A DNA stretch of 64,000 nt from Halomarina salina. GTDB lineage: Archaea > Halobacteriota > Halobacteria > Halobacteriales > Haloarculaceae. Of the stretch, positions 17,122 through 25,278 are shown piece after piece. Every line of letters starts with the position of its first letter. The stretch's first letter is position 1. The translations under genes were made by a program, and so were the position numbers. The notes beneath the pieces were generated by a model. The model had not been told where the DNA came from. It saw nothing but the letters and a program-made list of their open reading frames with translations, and searched no databases. Location of the stretch: positions 2,480,001 through 2,544,000 of the forward strand of contig NZ_JALLGW010000001.1 in assembly GCF_023074835.1 (NCBI RefSeq), given 5' to 3'.

Positions 17122-17775
17122 ATGGACATCGGAATCGTCGGGGCTGGCCGTCTCGGCGAGACGCTGGCACGACTGTTCGTCGACGCCGGTCACGAGGTGA
17201 TGCTCAGCAACTCGCGGGGGGCGTGGTCGGTCGAAGACCAGACCGACGAACTGGGACGGCACGCTCACCCGGGAGACGTGGAGGAGGCGGTCCTGTCGGG
17301 CGAGGTCGTGGTCCTCGCCCTCCCGTTCCGGAACCGCGAGTCCCTCCCAAGCGGGGACCTGTTCGCCGGGAAGATCGTCGTCGACGCCACCAACCCGTAC
17401 ACCGAGTCGGGCGAGGTGATGGACCTCCCCCGCCCGTCGAGCGAGTACGTGGCCCGGCAGTTCCCCGGCGCGCGCGTCGTCAAGGCGTTCAACACGCTCG
17501 ACTGGGAGACGCTCCGCGACGCCGCGGACCCGACGGGCGACGACCGACCGGACGACGGTCGGGTGGCCGACGACCGCCTCGCCGTGTTCGTCGCCGGCGA
17601 CTACCCGAACGCCAACGAGACCGTCGCCGACCTGGTCGAGGACGTCGGCTTCGCCCCGGTCGAGACGGGGACGCTCGCCGAGGGGAGCACCAGGCAGGAA
17701 CCCGGTGGGGAACTGTACGGCCGACCCATGGCCGCCGGTGACGCGCGGAAGCGCATCCCGGCCGGTCGGAACTGA
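17122..17775 (+). CDS. NADPH-dependent F420-reductase-like oxidoreductase
   Basis: 217 residues. The N-terminal Rossmann fold starts MDIGIVGAGRLGETLARLF and continues with LSNSRGAWSVE, consistent with NADP binding. VVDATNPYTES and GARVVKAFNTLDWETLRD are family signatures (NADP oxidoreductase, coenzyme F420-dependent). It could transfer hydride between F420H2 and NADP, or reduce another substrate. It is followed after 34 bases by an acyltransferase with its own promoter-like T-run. Confidence 0.85.
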   Translation: MDIGIVGAGRLGETLARLFVDAGHEVMLSNSRGAWSVEDQTDELGRHAHPGDVEEAVLSGEVVVLALPFRNRESLPSGDLFAGKIVVDATNPYTESGEVMDLPRPSSEYVARQFPGARVVKAFNTLDWETLRDAADPTGDDRPDDGRVADDRLAVFVAGDYPNANETVADLVEDVGFAPVETGTLAEGSTRQEPGGELYGRPMAAGDARKRIPAGRN

Positions 17776-17809
17776 CCTGCTTTTTGTCGGCCGCGGTCCA
17801 ATCGCCCGT

Positions 17810-18334
17810 GTGCCCGCTCCAGACGACGCCGACCACCGCCACGACCGGACGACGAGACACCCGACGCCCGGGCCGCTCAACTCCCTCCAGCACTGGCGAG
17901 AGGCGAAGTCGGTCCCGCGCGTCGTCTACAACTTCGTCCTCGTCGTCGTCGCGCGCCTCGCACCGTTCCTCTCGTGGAAGGCGTGGGCTCTCCGGCGAAT
18001 CGGCGTCAGCGTCGGCGAGGGCGTCTCGTGGGGCCTCGAGGCCACGCCCGACGTGTTCTGGCCGGAACTCATCACGCTGGAGGACCACTGCATCGTGGGG
18101 TACGACTCCGTGTTGCTCTGCCACGAGTTCCTGCAGGACGAGTATCGCACCGGCGAGATCGTGGTCGGCGAACGGGCGATGGTCGGCGCGAAGGCCGTCG
18201 TCCTGCCCGGCGTCCGTATCGGCGCTGGAGCACAGGTCGCGGCCAACTCGCTCGTCGTCGAGGACGTGCCGCCCGGCGCGACGGTGGCTGGCGTCCCCGC
18301 GGAAGTGGTCAAGGAGGGAGACGGCCAGGAGTGA
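17810..18334 (+). CDS. Left-handed beta-helix acyltransferase
   Basis: 174 residues from GTG 17810, preceded by a CTTTTTGTC box about 28 bases away. Hexapeptide repeats are clear in the C-terminal half (VVGERAMVGAKAVVLPGVRIGAGAQVAANSLV with the terminal PPGATVAGVPAEVV). Residues 35-70 are hydrophobic (YNFVLVVVARLAPFLSWKAW) and may associate with membrane. The family acetylates or succinylates sugars or small molecules; the acceptor is not identifiable. Confidence 0.85.
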   Translation: MPAPDDADHRHDRTTRHPTPGPLNSLQHWREAKSVPRVVYNFVLVVVARLAPFLSWKAWALRRIGVSVGEGVSWGLEATPDVFWPELITLEDHCIVGYDSVLLCHEFLQDEYRTGEIVVGERAMVGAKAVVLPGVRIGAGAQVAANSLVVEDVPPGATVAGVPAEVVKEGDGQE

Positions 18335-18362
18335 GCGTCCCGGGACCGTCGAATCGGTTCGC

Positions 18363-19142
18363 TCAGCGGACGCGGATGATGCCCGACCGGAAGACGAGGT
18401 CGTTCGGTACGACGAACTCCTCGCCGTCGTTCTCGACCGTCGTGACGAACACGTCCACCTCGGAGACGATGCCGCGGTGGCCCGCGACCTCCACCTCGTC
18501 GCCGATGCCATACGGCTGACTCAACAGGAGGTAGATGCCCGCCGTGGCTGCGGCGAGGACGTCCTTCAGCGCGAGGCCGCCGAAGACGATGACGGCCAGC
18601 AGGTAACCGCCGAGCAGGACGTACAGTGCACCCGCCGCGAGGCCCAGTTGCGCGAGCGCGATGATGCCCGCGACGTAGTAGATGCTGTACTTGACGAGTT
18701 TCGGGATGAGGTTGACCTCGGTGAACTTGACGTTCTCCAGACGCTCCTGGAGCGTCACCTCCGCCTTGTCACCGAGGACCAGTCCCGCGATGACGATGAG
18801 TATCGCGGCGAACACCGACGGGATGATGCCGGCGAACGCGAACAGCGAGAGGTCCGTCTCGATGGTCCCCGCGACGCTGAGCGCGCTGGCGACCGTCGCG
18901 ATGTAGATGAACAGCGTGACCAGCGTCGCGATGAGTCCGACCGTCGACGTGCCGATGCGCTGTGCGGTGCGCTCGAAGCGCGTCCCCTCGACGGCCCGCG
19001 GGAGGCCGATGGCGACCATGAACCGTCGGGCGTACCGGCCGACCAGGAACCCGAGGATGAGCCCGACGACGAGAATGAGAATCGCACCGACGGAGTTCGA
19101 GACGGCGTCCAGGACGTCCTCGGCGAACCGCTCGACTTGCAT
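18363..19142 (-). CDS. MscS-family small-conductance mechanosensitive channel
   Basis: 259 residues. About five membrane segments occupy residues 15-205. The MscS beta domain follows (QPYGIGDEVEVAGHRGIVSEVDVFVTTVENDGEEFVVPND), and the protein ends directly after it, so the C-terminal alpha/beta cage of classical MscS is missing. The gene lies one base after dacZ, so they form one transcription unit. This fits a role in osmotic adjustment tied to cyclic di-AMP, which in bacteria controls ion transport (inference). Confidence 0.85.
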   Translation of the reverse strand: MQVERFAEDVLDAVSNSVGAILILVVGLILGFLVGRYARRFMVAIGLPRAVEGTRFERTAQRIGTSTVGLIATLVTLFIYIATVASALSVAGTIETDLSLFAFAGIIPSVFAAILIVIAGLVLGDKAEVTLQERLENVKFTEVNLIPKLVKYSIYYVAGIIALAQLGLAAGALYVLLGGYLLAVIVFGGLALKDVLAAATAGIYLLLSQPYGIGDEVEVAGHRGIVSEVDVFVTTVENDGEEFVVPNDLVFRSGIIRVR

Positions 19143-19143
19143 C

Positions 19144-19959
19144 TCAGTAGTCCTCCGGGTCGAGTTCGAGGACGATCTCACCGCCCGCGAACGCCCGGAC
19201 GAGAGCGTCGCTCTCGGAGAGGACGATGGAGATAGCGTTGGTGTCCCGCGAGATGGCCGCGGCCGCCATGTGACGCGTGCCGAGGCCCTTGGGGATGTCG
19301 ACGCCCTCCGCGCCGGGTTCGAGGTAGCGGTACGCCGAGACGATCTTCCCCGAGTCCGAGATGACGAACGCGCCGTCCAGCCGCGAGAACTCCTTCAGCA
19401 TCACGTTGACGATGGGGTCGCCGACGTGGACGTGGGACTTCTCGAACGGGTTGTACGACAGCGAGCGGGACTTGTTCATCACCTTGCCCGCGTCGCCGAC
19501 CACGAACAGCGCACCGACGGGTTTCCCCTTCTGCCCCTTCTTCCCGAGTTCGATGACCACTTCGAGGACGGCGCGGATGACCGACGGATCCGCCCGCGAG
19601 TCGGTGAACAGCGAGTAGACGCCCGACCGGACGAACTCGCTCGTGTTGACCCGCGTCATCGTGTCGATGGTGTCGTCGAACAGCTTCGTCGCGCAGGCGA
19701 CGATGGCCCCCTCGTCGACGTACTCCCGTTCCATCCCGCCTTCGAGACCGAACCGGATGCGGTCCCGGACGTCCTCGAACTCAAGCGGTAACTCGACGTA
19801 CTGGTCCGCGTTCACCGCGTTCTCGGACGAGACGACCACCACCGGTGGAGCATCCTCTGTCGTCGCGAACTCGTCGTAGAGGGAGGCGGTCGGCGAGAAG
19901 AGAAACACCGCATCGACGTCACCGGCGATATCGTCGTATAGGTCGCCCAGCGCTGACAT
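19144..19959 (-). CDS. dacZ: Diadenylate cyclase (archaeal DacZ type)
   Basis: 271 residues. The C-terminal DAC (DisA_N) domain contains the catalytic SRLDGAFVISDSG (Asp-Gly-Ala 195-197) and GLGTRHMAAAAISRDTNA (Arg-His 229-230). It makes cyclic di-AMP from two ATP. The N-terminal ~115 residues are a pyruvate-kinase-like alpha/beta domain typical of archaeal DacZ. It is cytoplasmic and the first gene of an operon with an MscS channel. In Haloferax volcanii dacZ is reported to control c-di-AMP levels and osmotic response. Confidence 0.92.
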   Translation of the reverse strand: MSALGDLYDDIAGDVDAVFLFSPTASLYDEFATTEDAPPVVVVSSENAVNADQYVELPLEFEDVRDRIRFGLEGGMEREYVDEGAIVACATKLFDDTIDTMTRVNTSEFVRSGVYSLFTDSRADPSVIRAVLEVVIELGKKGQKGKPVGALFVVGDAGKVMNKSRSLSYNPFEKSHVHVGDPIVNVMLKEFSRLDGAFVISDSGKIVSAYRYLEPGAEGVDIPKGLGTRHMAAAAISRDTNAISIVLSESDALVRAFAGGEIVLELDPEDY

Positions 19960-20100
19960 GATTGCACCCTCTTCCCATGACCGCAAAAGCCTTTCCGAGT
20001 GTCTGACGCGAGGCGGACAGCGGGACGACGAGGGGGAACAGGAGGCAGACAGCCCCACACGTACTCGAACGGTCACTTCATCTTACTTTGTAAGTCGGGT

Positions 20101-20155
20101 CGTGGGACCGGATTCGAACCTCGCTCGCTCACCGTCGTTCGCTCCCTGCTTCGAA
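20101..20155 (-). repeat. Truncated tRNA-Leu 3' end repeat, copy A
   Basis: The first 20 bases (20101-20120) match exactly the T-arm and acceptor end of the tRNA-Leu at 21503-21587, in the same orientation. The whole 55-base block matches copy B (21404-21458) with four mismatches. D-arm and anticodon arm are missing, so it is not a tRNA gene. It looks like an attachment-site remnant left by integration at tRNA-Leu. Confidence 0.7.
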
Positions 20156-20374
20156 CCCTCTGCGACGCATTCGCTCGTCACGTCCGGTCCTCGCTGAGTG
20201 CGTGGGAGCTGTTCTGGGAGTCGAAACCGCTATACGGGCTGGGGAGGTCCCGGACGAGCGCTCCGGTGATTGTCGAACGACTGGTGGTGGCGGCTCTGCT
20301 GGCGCTGACGGTCTGCAGAGCATTACCCGTGGGTTTCTGGAGCTATTCCCGGAGGCTGTGTTCCTACGGGAACC

Positions 20375-20405
20375 CTGGGCGAGGACCTTCCGGTCTCTCG
20401 CCCAG
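20375..20405. other. Strong hairpin in gene-free DNA
   Basis: CTGGGCGAG-GACC then a TTCC loop, then GGTC-T-CTCGCCCAG: 13 base pairs with one bulged T. A weaker outer pairing (GGGTT with AACCC) lies just to its left. It could be part of a non-coding RNA or a transposon-derived end. Confidence 0.55.
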
Positions 20406-20701
20406 CCCATCCTCGGAGATTCGGCCCAGTCGTTCGGGCATCCACCGCCGAACGTGTCGAAGTCGATGTTTCGTGGCGCCCGCCGACCAGGTAATCCCGG
20501 CTCTCACTCGGTGAACGAGTGGCCGAAGCCTTCACGAGGGAGTCCAGTGCGCAACGACACACCAGTTTCCAGGCAGCCCCGCCCGCGGCCCCTCCCTGGG
20601 TGATGAGGAACTCTCGGCGAGGACTGTTCTCGAAGCAGTCAGGGGTCCGACTGTCGCAAGCCGTGCTGGTTTCAGCGCCTGAACACGCAACTCTAGTGTT
20701 C

Positions 20702-21064
20702 ATGACTGATTGGCGCTCCGTCGGCATCGGGTTCGGTTTTCAGGTAGTGTTCGGAGTACTCGCCTTCGCTCTTCCAGGCATCGGGACCGTGTTCGCTGGG
20801 TTTCTCGCCGGCCTTATCTCGGCCTACCTCACGAATAACGGTGCCAGCGTCGGTGCGTGGCACTCGTTCCTCTCCGGCGCTCTGGGTGGGATTATCGTTG
20901 CGACGCTCGCAGGTGTCGCTATCACCCTCCTCGGGTTCGCGCTCGGTTCATCGGGACTCGGAGCACTGTTCGGCGGGGGTGTCGTGACCATCGGGGTCCT
21001 GATCGCGCTCCTGACCGCGATTCCGAGTGCGGTCGGTGGCGCAATCGGTGGGTACGTCAACTGA
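20702..21064 (+). CDS. DUF5518-like membrane protein
   Basis: 120 residues with about four Gly/Ala-rich hydrophobic segments. ATG 20702 begins the membrane protein proper (MTDWRSVGIGFGFQVVFG); the upstream open frame does not look coding. Codon use is less GC-biased than neighbours (many codons ending in T or A), which suits acquired DNA. DUF5518 proteins are haloarchaeal and of unknown function. It sits between two tRNA-derived repeats next to tRNA-Leu, so it is probably cargo of a small island. Confidence 0.7.
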   Translation: MTDWRSVGIGFGFQVVFGVLAFALPGIGTVFAGFLAGLISAYLTNNGASVGAWHSFLSGALGGIIVATLAGVAITLLGFALGSSGLGALFGGGVVTIGVLIALLTAIPSAVGGAIGGYVN

Positions 21065-21502
21065 GAACGCTCATGTGGGCGCGCGGTTCCGGGCGCTGGA
21101 CGGCGGCCGTTGGCCCCGGGAGCTAGCTCGGGCCTGCGCCCTCATCACGCGCGTCGGACCCTCGTACGTCTCCCGATACTCGCGTTTCTTCAACTAGCGT
21201 TCCAATGCGGGCGACGTACGGTCCGTGAGACTCACCGACCAGTTGTCTCGGTTCTTGCTCGACCCCGCTGGGGGAATCCGTCGCACATCGTCGTCCGTTT
21301 CGACCCATGACATATTGACGCGGTCGACCTCGGTCGGACGTAGCCCGTTCCATACGTACTCCGTCAGCGAGAAAACCGCACGACGAGACGGAGTCGAGGA
21401 GTGCGTGGGACCGGCTTCGAACCTCGGTCGCTCACTTTCGTTCGCTCCCTGCTTCGAATCCGCCCGGACGATTTTCGCGCTCGCCGTCGCTCGCGCCGAA
21501 GA
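21065..21502. other. Gene-free stretch between the DUF5518-like gene and tRNA-Leu
   Basis: No supported ORF. It holds repeat copy B and otherwise unfeatured sequence of mixed composition. The frame reading through here on the plus strand into MOSC antisense is an artefact of the tRNA-derived repeats. Confidence 0.55.
21404..21458 (-). repeat. Truncated tRNA-Leu 3' end repeat, copy B
   Basis: Bases 21403-21423 match the 3' end of the intact tRNA-Leu with a single mismatch. The following ~35 bases are shared with copy A, including the string TCGTTCGCTCCCTGCTTCGAA less one end base. It lies 80 bases beyond the 3' end of the tRNA in the same orientation, as expected for tandem attachment-site relics. 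Confidence 0.7.
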
Positions 21503-21587
21503 TGCGTGGGACCGGATTCGAACCGGCGGACTCCTGAGAGACAGCGTCCTAAGCGCTGCGCCGTTGGCCTGGCTTGGCTACCCACGC
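21503..21587 (-). tRNA. tRNA-Leu (anticodon UAG)
   Basis: 85 bases, no intron. The acceptor stem is GCGUGGG/CCCACGC with discriminator A. The anticodon arm is CAGCG-CUUAGGA-CGCUG, with UAG at loop positions 34-36, decoding CUA (Leu). A long variable arm (CUC-UCAG-GAG), as expected for leucine tRNA, and the T-arm GCCGG-UUCGAAU-CCGGU are present. CCA is not encoded. Its 3' end is duplicated in truncated form at 21403 and 20101. Confidence 0.95.
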
Positions 21588-21637
21588 GCACCCGAACGTT
21601 CCACCAACGCCGAGACAAAGCTTTCGTTCGAAGCGCG

Positions 21638-22150
21638 TCAGCCCTGCCGATCCCGAATCGACTCCGCGAGCCCCTCCCCGTCGAACACGGGACCGAGCAC
21701 CTCTACCTCGTCACCTACTGCGACCGACCCGTCCTCGACGACGTCGGCACAGATACCGCCGCGCCCCTCCGTCAACGCCCGCGTGACGCCCTCCTCGTCG
21801 GCGACCGCCTCCACGTGGGCACAGGGTGGCCGTGGCCGCGTCCCCTCGAACGTCGCGTCACCGACGCGGAACCGCTGGCCGAGCAGGTCGTGGACGTCGA
21901 CGTCCCGTACCACGACGTTCCGCCGGTGCCGTCCGTCGGTGAGGTCGATGTCGTACTCCTCGAGGATGTGGTCGAGCGCTTCGCTCTCGACGAACGTTAT
22001 CTGGCAGACGTCGTAGGGAGAGTAGTAGCCCGTCCCGAGGCAGTACCGGTCGCCCTCGATGCCACACCCCGCGAGACAGCGAATCGACTGGTGGGACTCC
22101 ATCGGTGCCGAGTCCTCCGGCGCGGTCCAGAGTCGTTCGACCCGTGACAT
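21638..22150 (-). CDS. MOSC domain protein
   Basis: 170 residues, a single MOSC (molybdenum cofactor sulfurase C-terminal) domain. Visible signatures are GCGIEGDRYCLGTGYYS, RRNVVVRDVDVHDLLGQRFRVGD and the conserved-Cys region TRPRPPCAHVE. MOSC proteins bind or transfer sulfur to Mo cofactor or related ligands; the stand-alone form is functionally open. Start ATG 22150 is the first Met after a stop-free but non-coding-looking extension. moaC, another Mo-cofactor gene, is in the window at 44803. Confidence 0.85.
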   Translation of the reverse strand: MSRVERLWTAPEDSAPMESHQSIRCLAGCGIEGDRYCLGTGYYSPYDVCQITFVESEALDHILEEYDIDLTDGRHRRNVVVRDVDVHDLLGQRFRVGDATFEGTRPRPPCAHVEAVADEEGVTRALTEGRGGICADVVEDGSVAVGDEVEVLGPVFDGEGLAESIRDRQG

Positions 22151-22232
22151 GGGTGGGGTACGACCGGACGAGGCAAAGTCGTTGCTCGTCACAGCCCGCA
22201 AGCACTTTGTCGTCCTACCGCAGAGTGAGCGT

Positions 22233-22541
22233 ATGTACAGCGCCCGAGACCACGTCGAGAACGAACAGTGGCTGGCGGACATCGACGCCGCCGGTGACCG
22301 ACTCGACCTCGGGAGTGCGGCCCGGTCGCGCGCGGTCGACCTGTTCCTCTCGACTGTCCCCGAGGAGGAGCGCTCGAAGAGCGCGTCACTGGCCGCCGCG
22401 CTCTACGTCGGTGCGCTCATCGAGGGCGACCGGCGGTCACAGGGCGACGTCGCCGAGGCCGTCGGCGTCTCGCGACTCTCCGTCCAGCAGAAGTGGAAGG
22501 ACCTCATCGAGGAAGCCGGACTGCGAAAACCGAGCTGGTGA
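22233..22541 (+). CDS. Stand-alone TFB-like cyclin-fold protein
   Basis: 102 residues. Residues 30-98 resemble one cyclin repeat of transcription factor B: SRAVDLFLSTVPEEERSKSASLAAALYVGALIEG, then QGDVAEAVGVSRLSVQQKWKDL, the helix-turn-helix end of the repeat. There is no zinc ribbon or first repeat, so it cannot act as full TFB. It may be a DNA-binding regulator or TFB antagonist (inference). The complete TFB is at 49771-50742. Confidence 0.75.
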   Translation: MYSARDHVENEQWLADIDAAGDRLDLGSAARSRAVDLFLSTVPEEERSKSASLAAALYVGALIEGDRRSQGDVAEAVGVSRLSVQQKWKDLIEEAGLRKPSW

Positions 22542-22592
22542 GGCGGTCGTCCGACGCCGACTCCTGTCCGGCCCGGATAGCACCCGGAGCCG

Positions 22593-23087
22593 TCACTGCT
22601 CGCGTTTCGCTGGTCGGGGGCTCGCCTCGGGAGTCAGATTGCCGTGTTCGTCGATTTCGCCGCGAACGATGCGCGTCGAGGAGATACGGTCGCCGTCCTC
22701 GGCCGGGACGTGGTCGACGACGACTATCTCGAGCGTGTCGAGCCCCTCCTCTTGACGGAGTTGGTTGACCCGTTCGCCGCCCTTCACGGTCTCCGGCGAG
22801 ACGATGAGGTAGTCGAATCGCGGCTCCGTCGCGACCCCGGTCGGTTCGACGAGTTCGTGGATCTCGAACTCCCGGTCGTACTCGTCGGCGAACCGTTCGA
22901 GCTCCGAGCGGAGCGCTCGCTCCCGTTCGTCGTACGGCTTGACGTAGCGCTCCTCGTTGCGCGTCTTCGGGGCGAGCGTGTCGCTCGTCAGTCCGACGGT
23001 GACGTCACCCAGTTCGAAGGCGCGTTCGAACAGGGCTCGGTGGCCGTCGTGCACCGGGTCGAACGTTCCCCCAAGCGCAACCTGCAT
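22593..23087 (-). CDS. coaD: Phosphopantetheine adenylyltransferase (archaeal type)
   Basis: 164 residues. The nucleotidyltransferase signature GGTFDPVHDGHRALF holds the HxGH motif; the second nucleotide motif is DRISSTRIVRGEID. The enzyme adenylates 4'-phosphopantetheine with ATP to dephospho-CoA in coenzyme A synthesis. The GLTSDTLAPKTRNEERYVKPY stretch is typical of the archaeal/eukaryotic branch. Single gene, 45 bases from the winged-helix gene upstream. Confidence 0.93.
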   Translation of the reverse strand: MQVALGGTFDPVHDGHRALFERAFELGDVTVGLTSDTLAPKTRNEERYVKPYDERERALRSELERFADEYDREFEIHELVEPTGVATEPRFDYLIVSPETVKGGERVNQLRQEEGLDTLEIVVVDHVPAEDGDRISSTRIVRGEIDEHGNLTPEASPRPAKREQ

Positions 23088-23132
23088 ACACCCGAGGACG
23101 GTGGGGCGTGGCTTATGCCTTCGGCTCTCTAC

Positions 23133-23645
23133 TCAGTCGTCCGACTCGGCCCCAGCACTCCCCCCGGTCGCCGTCTCGTCGACGGTGATGGTGATCGGGT
23201 CGGCGTCGTCGCTCGACCGGTCTGCGAGCTGGTCGTCGAGGTTGAACACGGTGTTCAGCCCCTCCTGTACGTCGCCGACCACGTCGGTGACGAGGTCCGC
23301 CGGTGGAATCGCGACGTACTCGTAGGGGTTGTTCCCCGCACCGGCCGACTCGCGTTTGCTGCGGGTCACTTTCTCCTCGCCGTTCAGTTCGGCGAGCGCC
23401 TCGCGGACGGTACTCGGATAGAGACCCGTCCCCTCGGCGATCTCGTCGCTCGTCGAGTGTGGCCGTTCACGGAGATAGATGTATATCCGTGCCCGCGTCT
23501 CCGTGTCGAGAATCCACGTCAGTAGTTCGACCAGCCCCTCGTCGAGGCGCTCGACACCGCGGTCCGCTCCCTCACCCAGACGTTCACGGACGGACCCTTC
23601 GTCGGCCTCTGCCCCGCCATCGTCATGCGTGTCATCCAGAGACAT
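23133..23645 (-). CDS. Winged-helix transcriptional regulator
   Basis: 170 residues. An acidic N-terminus (about 35 residues) precedes a winged helix: LLTWILDTETRARIYIYLRERPHSTSDEIAEGTGLYPSTVREALAELNGEEKV. The C-terminal third is acidic and probably disordered. The haloarchaeal family binds DNA by prediction; the target is unknown. Transcribed towards coaD on the same strand, so the two may be co-transcribed. Confidence 0.8.
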   Translation of the reverse strand: MSLDDTHDDGGAEADEGSVRERLGEGADRGVERLDEGLVELLTWILDTETRARIYIYLRERPHSTSDEIAEGTGLYPSTVREALAELNGEEKVTRSKRESAGAGNNPYEYVAIPPADLVTDVVGDVQEGLNTVFNLDDQLADRSSDDADPITITVDETATGGSAGAESDD

Positions 23646-23793
23646 TCGATGTACTGGAAGCCAAGGATTTGTCAGGTAAAAGCCTTACTTCGTCGCGTTG
23701 CCCCCGTGAGCGCGTCGTTGTGGGGGGCGATGGGGCGCCTGTGAGGAGGCGGCCGACCGACGAGAGGTATCGAACGTGACCGCTGGAGACCCG

Positions 23794-24054
23794 TCAGTCG
23801 TAGAGTGTGAGTCGCGGGCTCTCGGCGGGGTCCACGTCGGCGGCGGTGACGGTCCCGTCGGCAGCCACGGTGATGCGGTGGCCCCACGCGTCGAACGTCA
23901 CCGTTCCGCTCGTCGTCTCGAACAGTGCGTCCAGCGCGTCCGGGTCGACGAACTCCGCGAGCGGCGGCGAGAGCGTCAACGGCGAGGTCTGCTCGCGCTC
24001 TGCGACCGTCTCGACGACGCGGACGCTGGGGGTTGTGTTCGGAGACGAACTCAT
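23794..24054 (-). CDS. HalOD1 (halobacterial output domain) protein, second copy
   Basis: 86 residues. Core FVDPDALDALFETTSGTVTFDAWG and the small beta strand region ITVAADGTVTAADVDP match the HalOD1 protein at 10202. The start is ATG 24054, preceded on the minus strand by a TTTATTCATATCAG box about 20-35 bases upstream. Function unknown; probably a small signalling or protein-binding module. Confidence 0.75.
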   Translation of the reverse strand: MSSSPNTTPSVRVVETVAEREQTSPLTLSPPLAEFVDPDALDALFETTSGTVTFDAWGHRITVAADGTVTAADVDPAESPRLTLYD

Positions 24055-24145
24055 TACTACTGAAGCGGGGACTGATATGAATAAAGGTGTCGCCGCCGAT
24101 GAAAGACCGGTTTTGTACCCCGAAACGGTTCGAGACGGTCTCGTA

Positions 24146-25234
24146 TCAGAGACGGAGGGCGCCACAGACCGCGTCGAGGCCCCCCGATTCCCGGAGGCGA
24201 CGCTGGGCGGTCGCACCGTCCTCTGCGTCGAGCACTTCACGGATGCCCGTCACGCCGAGTCGGTCGCACTCCGCGTCGACGGCGTCGGCGAGCGAGACGG
24301 TCGACTCGCAGTCGCGGTCGATGAACGAGGCGTCCCGGCCCCACCGCGTCGCCCGCCACTTGTTCTCGTCCAGCGTCTCGCGACGGTGGTCGCTCAGGTG
24401 CGACCACGGGTCGGGGTGGTCCTCGTAGCGTTCGGCGTAGTCGACGACCAGCGCACGGACGTACTCCGCGAACGCGAGGACGCGCCACTCCTCGCACTGG
24501 GCGTCGGGCGTCCGGACCTCGACGGTGCCGTGGCCGGTGTGGGGCCGCACGTCGTACCAGAGTTCACCGCGATCGCTGATGGAGTCGGTCTCGACCATCA
24601 GGCGTTCGAGCCGCTGGTAGTCCTCGAACGAGCCGAACGTCGTCGGCATCCCCGTGTTCGGCAGGTTCTCGAAGACGACCGAGCGGGCCGACGCCAGGCC
24701 GGTGTCGAACCCGTTCCAGTACGGCGAGTTCACGGAGAGGGCGAGCAGCAGTGGAAGGTGCCAGCGCAGTCGGTTCGACACCCACGTCGCCTTCTCGGCG
24801 TCGTCGACGCCGACGTGGACGTGCAGGCCCGCGGTCGTGTTCCGGTGCTGCGGATACTGGATGCGGTCGAGTTGCGCGCGGTAGCGCTCCTTGTCGGCGT
24901 GTTCGAGTTCGCGCCAGTGGGCCGCCGGGTGCAGGCCCGCCGCGGCGATGCCGAACCCGTGGCGCTCGGCGTGGTCGACCAGCGCTGCTCTGACCTCGGC
25001 GAGGGCCTCCGCCGCGTCGTCCAGCCCCGCTAACGTGGGCGTCTGCGTCTCGATGACGCACTTGAACAGTTCGTGGTCCAGTCGGCCGTCCAGAATCTCG
25101 GGTGGGTCCGACTCGTAGACGAGTTCGTCGGTACCCGACGTGGGGCGACCCTCGGCGTCGACGACGAAGAACTCCTCCTCGATGCCGAGCGTCCCCATCC
25201 GGTCGAACGCGTCGGCGGACCCCAACTCCTCCAT
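24146..25234 (-). CDS. gshA: Glutamate-cysteine ligase (GCS2 family)
   Basis: 362 residues. The start [26 protein letters not shown] carries the GCS2 signature Gly-x-Glu-Glu-Glu. Further motifs are [29 protein letters not shown], and [17 protein letters not shown]. It joins glutamate and cysteine using ATP. Haloarchaea use gamma-glutamylcysteine instead of glutathione, so this is the key low-molecular-weight thiol enzyme. Length fits the haloarchaeal enzyme. ATG 25234 is taken rather than the long upstream open frame, which has no family match. Confidence 0.9.
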   Translation of the reverse strand: MEELGSADAFDRMGTLGIEEEFFVVDAEGRPTSGTDELVYESDPPEILDGRLDHELFKCVIETQTPTLAGLDDAAEALAEVRAALVDHAERHGFGIAAAGLHPAAHWRELEHADKERYRAQLDRIQYPQHRNTTAGLHVHVGVDDAEKATWVSNRLRWHLPLLLALSVNSPYWNGFDTGLASARSVVFENLPNTGMPTTFGSFEDYQRLERLMVETDSISDRGELWYDVRPHTGHGTVEVRTPDAQCEEWRVLAFAEYVRALVVDYAERYEDHPDPWSHLSDHRRETLDENKWRATRWGRDASFIDRDCESTVSLADAVDAECDRLGVTGIREVLDAEDGATAQRRLRESGGLDAVCGALRL

Positions 25235-25278
25235 AGGACTCCTGCCCGCGGCGGCGAGTAAACGCTTGCCTTCTTGCG

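Larger units (their letters stand above)
19960..20701. other. Gene-free stretch left of the DUF5518-like gene (tRNA-Leu island)
   Basis: I find no convincing protein gene here. The open frames lack haloarchaeal codon bias and read as Ser/Arg/Pro-rich nonsense. Contents are the dacZ promoter region, a truncated tRNA 3' end with flanking repeat (20101-20155), and a strong hairpin (20375-20405) within a broader fold-prone stretch from about 20325. Composition looks less GC-biased than the flanking genes. Confidence 0.6.

Noticed and set aside
20101-20120. A tRNA gene at copy A
   Set aside because: Only the T-arm and acceptor strand are present; D-arm, anticodon arm and 5' acceptor strand are missing.
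20519-20701. An N-terminal extension of the DUF5518-like protein
   Set aside because: The extra residues are Ser/Arg/Pro-rich with no codon bias, and the hydrophobic protein starts cleanly at ATG 20702.
20323-20727. A minus-strand ORF in the tRNA-Leu island
   Set aside because: Ser/Thr/Arg-rich product with no domain or haloarchaeal codon pattern; overlaps a hairpin and the promoter of another gene.
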